This document shows positions 57,540 through 64,000 of a DNA stretch of 64,000 nucleotides, in pieces. A program made the position numbers and the translations under genes. Each line of letters starts with the position of its first letter. The stretch's first letter is position 1. Under the pieces are notes generated by a model. It did not search any database and was not told where the DNA came from. It worked only from the letters and a program-made list of their open reading frames with translations. The DNA lies in assembly GCF_001612615.1 (NCBI RefSeq), contig NZ_BDAU01000006.1, positions 143,272 through 207,271 on the forward strand, read 5' to 3'. The DNA comes from Nocardia amikacinitolerans NBRC 108937. GTDB taxonomy: Bacteria; Actinomycetota; Actinomycetes; Mycobacteriales; Mycobacteriaceae.

Positions 57540-58295
57540 TCAGGCGGAATCCTGCTGGCCGATGTGCGCCCGATACCGATTCACCGCGTCGATGCGGGAG
57601 ACCGCGCCGAGCTTGTCGAAAATACTACGCAGATGCCGTTTCACGGTGCCCTCGGTGATGGACAACGCATTGGCGATCTGCCGATTCGTCATCGCCTCCG
57701 ACACCAGGCGCAGCACCTGTTCCTCGCGCGCCGAGAGCCTGCCGCGATTGGCCCCGGCGCCGGTGAGAAAATCCCGCGGCACGCTGACGGTGATCTGATC
57801 CTCCACCGCGGCGATCCCCCGGATCGCGCTGACCAGCTCGCTGCGCGAGATCTTCTTGTGCAGGAAGCAGCGCACGCCCGCGTCGAGCATGTCGTACAGC
57901 AGGGTCTCGGTGCCCGTCGAGCTGAGCACCGCGACCGCCGCGCCGGGGCAGGCGCGGGTCAGCGAGCGCACCATGCGCACGGTGGCACTGCCGATTTCGT
58001 CGTTGTCCAACACGATGACGTCCGGACGCACGGCGGCGGCGAGATATCCGGCCTCGTTCCAGGACACGTCACCGACCACCGTGAAATCCTCTTCGGAATT
58101 CAGGAAATCACACAACATCTCGCGGGTGAGGAAGTTGTCCGTGACAATCTGGATGTGGATGACGCGCTGCGGCAGACCGTTTGTCGGTATCACCGACACG
58201 AGGCGTGGAGCGGAGCATTCCGAAACGGCGTCCGTTATCGCGCTTTCCACGTCTGCCGTGCGTCTCATTCGGGCGGTTCCGCTCATTTCCACCAT
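57540..58295 (-). CDS. LuxR-type response regulator
   Basis: A 251-residue protein from ATG 58295 (ATG 58286 is possible). A ~47-residue N-terminal extension precedes the receiver (IHIQIVTDNFLTREMLCDFL; phosphoacceptor Asp in PDVIVLDNDEIG; Lys in RCFLHKKISRSELV). The acidic pair at the start is TD rather than DD, so phosphorylation may be weak. The C-terminal LuxR HTH is LSAREEQVLRLVSEAMTNRQ, IANALSITEGTVKRHLRSIF, DKLGAVSRIDAVNRY. No histidine kinase gene is adjacent, so it is an orphan. It may control the PKS locus, a role common for such regulators. Confidence 0.92.
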   Translation of the reverse strand: MVEMSGTARMRRTADVESAITDAVSECSAPRLVSVIPTNGLPQRVIHIQIVTDNFLTREMLCDFLNSEEDFTVVGDVSWNEAGYLAAAVRPDVIVLDNDEIGSATVRMVRSLTRACPGAAVAVLSSTGTETLLYDMLDAGVRCFLHKKISRSELVSAIRGIAAVEDQITVSVPRDFLTGAGANRGRLSAREEQVLRLVSEAMTNRQIANALSITEGTVKRHLRSIFDKLGAVSRIDAVNRYRAHIGQQDSA

Positions 58296-58700
58296 CCACC
58301 TCGGGGTTTGCTGAGTCGGACCCGGGCGGTCGCCACGAGGACGACCTCCGGCGTGTAGCCGACCCGTCGGCCGATGCCACGAGAGCGCGCGGCATCAACC
58401 CGCTGGATTTCGTTCGACGATGAACCAGAAAACCGGCCCCGTCCCGGATCGGTATCGAAACGACTACCGACACTTGGCTTTTGGAACCTGCGACCGGTTA
58501 TAGGAAGTGACCCTATCCGCTAACGGTGCACTCCACAACCCGGTTGTTCCGCAGCGCACAATTAGGCTTCGAATGTTCCCGATCCGTTAACACTTACCGC
58601 AAGGATCGGAAACGTGGTTGTGAGAAGCGCGTACGGAAATTCGCGGTCAAGCCGCGAAAAATAGGGGCACGCAACGGGATTCGCGGGAAATCGAGCGTAC
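58296..58700. other. Intergenic region upstream of the response regulator
   Basis: 405 bases without a gene. It contains a 13-bp palindrome ACAACCCGGTTGT (58535-58547) and an inverted pair CGATCC/GGATCG around 58572-58600. Either could be a binding site; no promoter can be assigned with confidence. Confidence 0.35.
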
Positions 58701-59255
58701 TCAACGACCGCCGCGGCCCTCGCCCGCGAGCCTGCCGCGGCGGATGAGATCGCGTTTGGTGCCGGGCGCGATCGGCGGCAGTGCCGCGTCGGCATCGGCT
58801 GCCGGCTCGTCGGGGTTGGAGCGCACGAACAGTGTGACGGTCGCGGCGGGACGGAAACCGCTGCGGGTCATCAGCGTCGCCGAGGCGGTGTTGTTGTTCT
58901 CCACGTCGGTGACGATGCGCCGCGCGCCGCGCGCGAACAGTGCCGCCGAGCACGCGTCGACCAGCCTGCGCGCGATGCCGTGCCCCTGCATGTCGGGCGC
59001 GACCGCGATCCATTCCAGATAGCCCCAGTCGTCGCGCAGCTCGAATTCCATTGAGCCGAGCACGAATCCGACGACCCGATCGGAATCCAGCGCGACCCAG
59101 CACGCGTTGTCGGGGCTGTCCAGGTGCTCGGCGACGCTGGTCAGCGACCACGAGGTGTATGGCTTGGTGCCGGTGTCGAAGACCTGATGGCCGAGATCGA
59201 GCACCTGGCGCAAGTGGCCGAGGCCCATGGGGACGATCACGGTGGCGGTGTCCAT
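58701..59255 (-). CDS. GNAT-family acetyltransferase
   Basis: A 184-residue protein from ATG 59255. The GNAT fold is plain: VAEHLDSPDNACWVALDSDR, VVGFVLGSMEFELRDDWGYL, EWIAVAPDMQGHGIARRLVD (motif A with QGHGIA) and TDVENNNTASATLMTRSGFR (motif B). The Arg-rich C-terminal tail (KRDLIRRGRLAGEGRGGR) is unusual. Resembles RimI-like N-acetyltransferases; substrate unknown. It separates the PKS locus from the polyamine-synthase group. Confidence 0.9.
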   Translation of the reverse strand: MDTATVIVPMGLGHLRQVLDLGHQVFDTGTKPYTSWSLTSVAEHLDSPDNACWVALDSDRVVGFVLGSMEFELRDDWGYLEWIAVAPDMQGHGIARRLVDACSAALFARGARRIVTDVENNNTASATLMTRSGFRPAATVTLFVRSNPDEPAADADAALPPIAPGTKRDLIRRGRLAGEGRGGR

Positions 59256-59302
59256 GGCGCATAGTTTGCCAGGGGCTAGCCGCCGTGCCGCTCATGCGGG
59301 AG

Positions 59303-60871
59303 TCAGCGTCGCCATTCCCGCAGTTCCAAGTCGACGATCACCGGATGCATCAGGGTCGAGACGGGCGCGCCGGTGTCGCGGCGGTCGGGCGCGAACACCG
59401 CGGCGGCGGCCAGCGTCGCCTCGTCGAGCGAGCGCAGCGGGGCGGGCGGGTCCAGGCGCAGGCGCGGTTCGGTGTCCCTGGTGGCCAGCACGAAACCCCA
59501 GTCGCCGAAGCTCGGCACGTCCACGTGGTATGGCAGTGTCCGCAGGCCCGCCGCGCGAATCGTGTTCGCGATGCACCAGTACGAGCGCGGTGCGAAGAAC
59601 GGCGAACCGGACTGGACCGCGAGCGTGCCGCCGGGGGCGAGCACGTGGGCGGCCATCGCGTAGAACTCCTTGGAGTACAACTTGGCGATCGAGGTCTGGT
59701 CGGGATCGGGCAGGTCGACGAGCACCGCGTCGTAGGCGCCGGGGGAGCCGCGCAGCCAGGAGAACGCGTCCTCGTTGACGACACGCACCCGCGCATCGTC
59801 GAAAGCGTTGCGGTTCAACGCCGCCAGCCGCGCGTCGGTGCGGGCCAGCCGAATCATCTCCGGGTCCAGCTCCACCAGGGTGATCGTCTCGACATCGGGG
59901 TAGCGCAGGATCTCGCGCAGCGCCAGACCGTCGCCGCCGCCGAGGACGAGCACATCGCGGCGCGGACCGGCGAGGGTGGGATGCACCAGCGCCTCGTGGT
60001 AGCGGTACTCGTCGACCGAGGAGAACTGCAGATCGCCGTTGAGGAACAGCCGGGTGTCCGGGGTGCCGAACGGTGAGATCGACTCGGTGAGAACGATGTT
60101 CTGGTACCTGGTCCGCTCGTGCAGCACGATCGGATGGGCGAACAGCGCCTGCTGCGCCGTCGCCTCGAACCGGTCGGCGTAGAGGTAGCTGCCGAACAGC
60201 GTCGCCGCGACGAGCGCGGTCAGCGCGCCGAAGCCCCACCGCGCCCGCGGCCGGAGTTCGGTGCGGAACAACAGGAACACCAGCGCCAGCCCCGCCGCCG
60301 CGTTGACCACGCCGACGATCAGGCTGCCGCGAATCTGGCCGAACACGGGCAACAGCAGGAACGGGAACGCCAACCCGCCGAGCAGCGCGCCCACGTAGTC
60401 CGCGGCGAACAGGTCGGCCACCGCGCTGCCCGGCTCCTGCTTGCGAATCCGCTGCAAAAGCTCCATCAGCAAAGGGATTTCGGCGCCCACCAGAATGCCG
60501 AGAATGCTCGCGATCACGATCAGCGCCGTGGTGTAGATGTTCAGCCACGCGTAGGCGGCGTAGAGCATCACCACCGACAGCCCGCCGAGCAGCGCGAGGA
60601 TCAGCTCCACCGCAACGAACGCCGCCGCGGCGTGCCTGCGCAGCGGTTTCGCGGCCAGCGCGCCGATGCCCATGGCGAACACCATGACGCTCAACGTGAT
60701 CGAGGCCTGCGCCGCGGTGTCGCCGAGCAGGTAGCTGCCGAGCGTCACCAGCGACAGTTCGTAGACCAGGCCGCATGCCGCGCAGACGAACGCGGTGACG
60801 AGCAGCGCGATCCGGGCCGGGCGGCGCCGCAGCCGCGGCGGTAGCGGTGCGGTCTCGGTGCCCGCCACCAT
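59303..60871 (-). CDS. Membrane-anchored spermidine synthase-like protein
   Basis: A 522-residue protein from ATG 60871, two bases after the DUF350 gene stop. N-terminal half: seven or so TMs (e.g. IALLVTAFVCAACGLVYELS, SITLSVMVFAMGIGALAAKP, AFVAVELILALLGGLSVVML). C-terminal half (~residue 260 on): the aminopropyltransferase/SAM domain with VLVLGGGDGLALREILRYPD, LVELDPEMIRLARTD and VLVDLPDPDQTSIAKLYSKE. Proteins of this form occur widely in actinobacteria with DUF350 and DUF4247 genes; the substrate is unsettled. Last gene of that group on this strand. Confidence 0.9.
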   Translation of the reverse strand: MVAGTETAPLPPRLRRRPARIALLVTAFVCAACGLVYELSLVTLGSYLLGDTAAQASITLSVMVFAMGIGALAAKPLRRHAAAAFVAVELILALLGGLSVVMLYAAYAWLNIYTTALIVIASILGILVGAEIPLLMELLQRIRKQEPGSAVADLFAADYVGALLGGLAFPFLLLPVFGQIRGSLIVGVVNAAAGLALVFLLFRTELRPRARWGFGALTALVAATLFGSYLYADRFEATAQQALFAHPIVLHERTRYQNIVLTESISPFGTPDTRLFLNGDLQFSSVDEYRYHEALVHPTLAGPRRDVLVLGGGDGLALREILRYPDVETITLVELDPEMIRLARTDARLAALNRNAFDDARVRVVNEDAFSWLRGSPGAYDAVLVDLPDPDQTSIAKLYSKEFYAMAAHVLAPGGTLAVQSGSPFFAPRSYWCIANTIRAAGLRTLPYHVDVPSFGDWGFVLATRDTEPRLRLDPPAPLRSLDEATLAAAAVFAPDRRDTGAPVSTLMHPVIVDLELREWRR

Positions 60872-60873
60872 AC

Positions 60874-61299
60874 TCAGGACAGGCCCGCGGCCACCACGAA
60901 GGACACCGCGAGATGCAGCGCCGCGGTAACCCAGACGGCCGGGTGAATCGCGCCGTCCGCGACCACATCTCGGAACTGGCCGGGGGTCAGCAGATCGAGC
61001 AGCAGGAACGACAGCGCCATCGCGCCGAGACCGATCACGCCGTACACCGCGCTGGCCAGCAGCGCCTCGCCGATCGCGCCCTGGGAGGTCCAGATCGCCA
61101 TCGCCACGATGATCCCGACGCCGAGCAGGTTCGACGCCACAAGCAGCGAGGCGTTGCGGTTGCGCTCGACCCAGATCTGCTCGCGCAGGTTGCCAGGCGT
61201 GATGACGTCCACGAGCACGAAACCGAGCGCCATCAACGCGATGCCGACGCCGGTGTAGGCGAGCGCCGCGCCCGCGTCGGCCGCGAGATCTGCCAGCAT
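60874..61299 (-). CDS. DUF350 family membrane protein
   Basis: A 141-residue protein from ATG 61299 with four TMs in two repeats: ALAYTGVGIALMALGFVLVD, SNLLGVGIIVAMAIWTSQGA, ASAVYGVIGLGAMALSFLLL and AVWVTAALHLAVSFVVAAGL. Each repeat ends in D-(V/L)-(I/L)-TPG, the DUF350 signature (VDVITPGNLREQ, LDLLTPGQFRDV). Function unknown. Lies between DUF4247 and the spermidine synthase-like gene. Confidence 0.92.
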   Translation of the reverse strand: MLADLAADAGAALAYTGVGIALMALGFVLVDVITPGNLREQIWVERNRNASLLVASNLLGVGIIVAMAIWTSQGAIGEALLASAVYGVIGLGAMALSFLLLDLLTPGQFRDVVADGAIHPAVWVTAALHLAVSFVVAAGLS

Positions 61300-61311
61300 G
61301 TGTTTCTCCTT

Positions 61312-61731
61312 CTATTTGCCGCTCTGGCCGCGGTATTCGCTGCCCGGCGGCTGACTCGGCCAGCCGAAACTCGACACCGTCGACTGGTGGCGCCGGTATC
61401 CGTTGCCGTACTGGTCGACGAGGATCATCGAGCCGGTCCCGTGCGGGGCGACGGTGATGATGTCGTTGCGATACTGCAGATAGGTGCGGTCGCCGACGCG
61501 GCGGTTGTCCAGCGGCTGCGAGGCCGCGACGATGGCGCTGCCGACGGCGGCGGGCGCGAGCGCGGCGGTGTAGGCGCGGCCGTCGTTCGCCTGGTCCAGC
61601 GAGGCGGCACGGGAATACTTGGCGGCGACGAAATCGCGCGCGCTCTCGATGTCGTCGCCACAGCCGACGACCGAGAGCAGCAGCGCGGCCACCGCGACGA
61701 AGCCGATGACCGTCCTGCCGAGGTGGTGCAT
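61312..61731 (-). CDS. DUF4247 lipoprotein
   Basis: A 139-residue protein from ATG 61731 (GGGGGA upstream). Lipoprotein signal RTVIGFVAVAALLLSVVGCG with lipobox SVVGC. The mature chain carries the DUF4247 features: DIESARDFVAAKYSRAASLD, RRVGDRTYLQYRNDIITVAP and YGNGYRRHQSTVSSFGW. Function unknown. DUF4247, DUF350 and the spermidine synthase form a conserved actinobacterial gene set, here with spacings of 12 and 2 bases. Confidence 0.9.
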   Translation of the reverse strand: MHHLGRTVIGFVAVAALLLSVVGCGDDIESARDFVAAKYSRAASLDQANDGRAYTAALAPAAVGSAIVAASQPLDNRRVGDRTYLQYRNDIITVAPHGTGSMILVDQYGNGYRRHQSTVSSFGWPSQPPGSEYRGQSGK

Positions 61732-61749
61732 GTGTCCCCCCGTAGAGCG

Positions 61750-61817
61750 CCGGGCCGAGCCCGGTAGGTGATACGTCGAGTCCCCTCTGTCGAAAACTCG
61801 TCGGGCACTGTATCACC
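61750..61817. repeat. Inverted repeats between Ku and DUF4247 genes
   Basis: CCGGGC-CGA-GCCCGG (61750-61764) forms a strong hairpin, with no T-run. Beside it, GGTGATAC (61767-61774) and GTATCACC (61810-61817) are perfect inverted copies 43 bases apart, centre to centre. These could be a terminator for the Ku transcript or a pair of sites for a looping regulator of the DUF4247 promoter. Confidence 0.4.
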
Positions 61818-61857
61818 GACGCGGCCGTCCGCGTCCAGTCTCCGAGGCGATCGCGCG

Positions 61858-62790
61858 CTAGGCGCCCTTGCGGGCTTGGGTCTTCTTCGCGGCTTTCTTG
61901 GCGGGCTTCTCGGCGGTCTTCTTGGCCGCCTTGGCGGTCTTCTTCGCGGGCGCGGCCTTCTTCGCGGTCTTCTTCTGGGCACCGCCGGAGGAACCCGCCG
62001 CGCGCCTGCCGCTGGCCTCGAGGCTGCGTTGCAGCGCGGCGACCAGATCGACCACCTCGGCGTCCATCTCGGCGGGCGCGGCCTCGGGCTTGGTGGTCAC
62101 CCGGTCACTGCCGCTGGCGATCGCCTCGTCCAGGATCTTCTGCAGTTCGATCTGGTACTCGTCGGTGAACTGGCTCGGATCGAAATCGTCGGACATGGAC
62201 TCGACCAGCGTCTCGGCCATCTTGATCTCCTGCGGCCGCGGCTCCGACGCGTCCTGCAGGGACTCGAACTCGACCGCGCGCACCTCGTCGGGCCACAGCA
62301 GCGTCTGCAACACGAGCATGCCCTCGCGCACCCGCAGCGCGGCGAGCCGGGTCTTCTGGCGCAGCGTGAAGTGGACCAGCGCGGTCCGGTCGATGCGCTC
62401 CAGCGTGGTGGCAAGCAGCACGTAGGCCTTCGGCGTGGTGGAGTCCGGCTCGAGGTAGTAGCTCTTGTCGAACAGGATCGGGTCGATCTGGTCGGACGGC
62501 ACGAACTGCAACACCGGGATCTCGTGCTTCTCCGCGGCGGGCAGGCGGGCGAAATCCTCGTCGGAGAGGATCACCCGGTCGCCGTCGGGCGACTCGTACG
62601 CCTTGGCGATGTCGACGTACTCGACGGGTTTGTTGTCGACGGTGCAGACGCGCTGGTATTTGATCCGGCCGCCGTCCTTGGCGTGCACCTGGTGGAATTT
62701 GATGTCGTGGTCCTCGGTGGCGGTGTACACCTTGACCGGGACGTTTACCAGCCCGAATGCAATCGAGCCCTTCCAGATAGCTCGTGCCAT
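61858..62790 (-). CDS. ku: Ku DNA end-binding protein
   Basis: A 310-residue bacterial Ku from ATG 62790. The core begins MARAIWKGSIAFGLVNVPVK and has FHQVHAKDGGRIKYQRVCTV, RLPAAEKHEIPVLQFVPSDQ, FDKSYYLEPDSTTPKAYVLL and MSDDFDPSQFTDEYQIELQ. The last ~50 residues are Lys/Ala-rich (KKTAKKAAPAKKTAKAAKKT), the C-terminal extension that modulates end binding in actinobacterial Ku. The protein works with LigD in non-homologous end joining; no ligD is in the window. Its ATG shares one base with the stop of the lycopene cyclase gene (TGATG). Confidence 0.96.
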   Translation of the reverse strand: MARAIWKGSIAFGLVNVPVKVYTATEDHDIKFHQVHAKDGGRIKYQRVCTVDNKPVEYVDIAKAYESPDGDRVILSDEDFARLPAAEKHEIPVLQFVPSDQIDPILFDKSYYLEPDSTTPKAYVLLATTLERIDRTALVHFTLRQKTRLAALRVREGMLVLQTLLWPDEVRAVEFESLQDASEPRPQEIKMAETLVESMSDDFDPSQFTDEYQIELQKILDEAIASGSDRVTTKPEAAPAEMDAEVVDLVAALQRSLEASGRRAAGSSGGAQKKTAKKAAPAKKTAKAAKKTAEKPAKKAAKKTQARKGA

Positions 62791-63896
62791 CACTCCATGA
62801 TGGCCGAACCACCCCTCCCGCGCGAGCGAACCGGAATCCCCGAGGTCGCGGCGGCGATTCGGAACCGCGATCCGGCCGGAAGCGACGCGAACAGCGCGCC
62901 CATCGCCGCGACGGTCCCGGCCAGGTCGGCGCGGCCGGACAGGTAGGCGCGTTGCAGCGGCGCGGGCAGGTCGAAGAAGGCGTCGAAGAAGGCGGGCAGG
63001 TCGGCGGGCGGCAGCGCGAGCAGCGCGCGCAGCCCGGCCGCGCGCAGGGCCCGCACCGCGCGGGCCGACGGCGGCCAGAGGTTCTCTCCCGCCGCCGCCG
63101 CGTCCGCCGCCGCCAGTGCGGCCGCCACGCTGTATCCCGTTGCGGGATGGGTGAATCCGCCCGCCGCGCCGAACGCGCGCCGCCCGGGTCGGCCGCCTTC
63201 GACCGGGAACCGCACCCGCTCGACGGGCTCGTCGCCGCCGAGCGCGATGCCGCGGGCGCGCAGCCGGTGCCGAAGGCGGGTGCGCAGTTCGCCGGTGTCC
63301 AGCGCGGGCCGCCCGGCCAGACAGGTCTCCTCGAGCAGCATCGCGCCGCCGCCCAGCGGAACCGCGTACAGGAACGAGCGCGGCGCGGCCGGATGCGCGC
63401 CGTTGTCGGCGCGCCAATCCATGAACAGCGGCTCCATGCCCGCGGCGACCGTCTCGTCGACGAGCACGCCGTAGGCGGTCTGTTCGGCGCGGGCGGGGGA
63501 GCGGGCGATCCCGCGCGCGTCGATCACCCGCTCGGCGGTCAGGGTCCGGCCCGAGGCCAGCGTCACGCCGTGCCGTTCGAGCCGAACGGCGCGCTCGGCG
63601 ACGATCTCCGCGCCGGTCAGGTCCAGCGAGTCCTGCAACCGCTTCGTGTCGAGCACCACGTACGCGCGATCGAGTTCGTGGCGTCGCGCGCCCCACGCGA
63701 CGGGGCGCGCGACCGTCGCGGCCGTGGCCGCCGGATCGAGCCAGCCGGGTAGCTCGTCCGCCCAGGCGGCGTAGGTCGCGGCCCACGGCCGCGCGGGTGC
63801 GGGATCGACCGCGGCAACCGACATGCCGCGGGCCAGGCAGCGATGTGCGAGCGCCCGCCCGGCGGGGCCGAGGCCGCAGACGACGATGTCGGTCAC
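62790..63896 (-). CDS. Lycopene cyclase family protein
   Basis: A 368-residue flavoprotein-like cyclase from GTG 63896. The dinucleotide-binding start is IVVCGLGPAGRALAHRCLAR. Later come YVVLDTKRLQDSL, RVIDARGIARSPARAEQTAY, GVLVDETVAAGMEPLFMDWR, ADNG, FLYAVPLGGGAMLLEETCLA and RRAFGAAGGFTHPATGYSVA, matching the CrtL/CrtY class (MDWR and EETCLA are typical). It would form beta- or related rings on lycopene. The partial gene upstream overlaps its GTG by four bases, so it belongs to an operon entering from outside the window. Confidence 0.9.
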   Translation of the reverse strand: MTDIVVCGLGPAGRALAHRCLARGMSVAAVDPAPARPWAATYAAWADELPGWLDPAATAATVARPVAWGARRHELDRAYVVLDTKRLQDSLDLTGAEIVAERAVRLERHGVTLASGRTLTAERVIDARGIARSPARAEQTAYGVLVDETVAAGMEPLFMDWRADNGAHPAAPRSFLYAVPLGGGAMLLEETCLAGRPALDTGELRTRLRHRLRARGIALGGDEPVERVRFPVEGGRPGRRAFGAAGGFTHPATGYSVAAALAAADAAAAGENLWPPSARAVRALRAAGLRALLALPPADLPAFFDAFFDLPAPLQRAYLSGRADLAGTVAAMGALFASLPAGSRFRIAAATSGIPVRSRGRGGSAIME

Positions 63897-64000
63897 GATG
63901 GCCGCCGCCGTCGGTCGCGCCGCGCCGCCTGCCGCCGCTCGGCCCCGGCCGCGCGTTGTCGCTCGACCCCGGCCGCTCGTTGTCGCGCGGTGCCCAGCTG
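63893..64000 (-). CDS. C-terminal tail of an upstream gene (partial)
   Basis: Thirty-five residues are visible: QLGTARQRAAGVERQRAAGA, then ERRQAARRDRRRRPS and stop (TGA overlapping the next GTG). RQRAAG(V/A)ER is repeated, giving a highly basic, probably helical tail. The rest is outside the window, so no product can be named. The overlap implies translational coupling to the lycopene cyclase. Confidence 0.6.
   Translation of the reverse strand, partial: QLGTARQRAAGVERQRAAGAERRQAARRDRRRRPS

Overview
The window is GC-rich (roughly 70 %), with GTG and TTG starts, several leaderless promoters and stop/start overlaps of the ATGA type. It carries an MspA-type porin, an MmpL transporter, a fatty-acyl-AMP ligase, F420-type enzymes (two LLM oxidoreductases, two Ddn-like proteins) and a fused HadA/HadB-like dehydratase. 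Together these point to a mycolic-acid-containing actinobacterium, most likely Nocardia or a close relative. The genus is an inference from gene content; no search was run.

Layout. 1-6.2 kb: partial serpin-like gene, a DGPF protein/ECF sigma pair, an F420-type oxidoreductase, an AI-2E family transporter behind a short leader ORF, a frameshifted GAP-family gene, and a formylglycine-generating enzyme. 6.4-15.4 kb: a HigBA-like toxin-antitoxin pair, frameshifted metY, an OsmC remnant, a His-rich membrane protein, a MarR/MFS pair with two operator copies, a DUF1460 amidase-like protein, a deaminase and a fused dehydratase. 16.7-24 kb is accessory: IS21 and ISL3 remnants, a broken GNAT gene, an XRE-TPR regulator divergent from an epimerase-aminotransferase fusion, and a Nudix gene. 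24-35.7 kb: mixed single genes, including a condensation-domain/GNAT fusion, SMI1/KNR4 and MHYT proteins, a LysR regulator beside a degraded SDR gene, small secreted proteins and a beta-lactamase-fold hydrolase.

35.7-58.3 kb holds the main biosynthetic locus, mostly on the minus strand. A fatty-acyl-AMP ligase, PKS1 (ACP-KS-AT-DH-KR-ACP), PKS2 (KS-AT-ACP), a thioesterase, an AfsA-like double-hotdog enzyme, a flavin hydroxylase and a cyclase-family protein are packed with overlaps of four bases or a one-base gap. Next come an MmpL-type transporter, a Ddn-like protein, a 14-TM MFS exporter and an MspA porin. A HAD hydrolase, a MerR regulator and a LuxR-type response regulator lie at the upstream end. 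My reading is that a fatty acid is adenylated, loaded and extended twice. The second module has no reductive domains, so it should deliver a beta-ketoacyl chain, which is the substrate class AfsA enzymes join to dihydroxyacetone phosphate. The locus may therefore make a lipidic butenolide or butyrolactone; an envelope lipid is the main alternative.

58.7-64 kb looks like core genome: a GNAT gene, a spermidine synthase/DUF350/DUF4247 group, Ku, a lycopene cyclase and the tail of a further gene. I saw no tRNA, rRNA, CRISPR array, prophage or intact insertion sequence.
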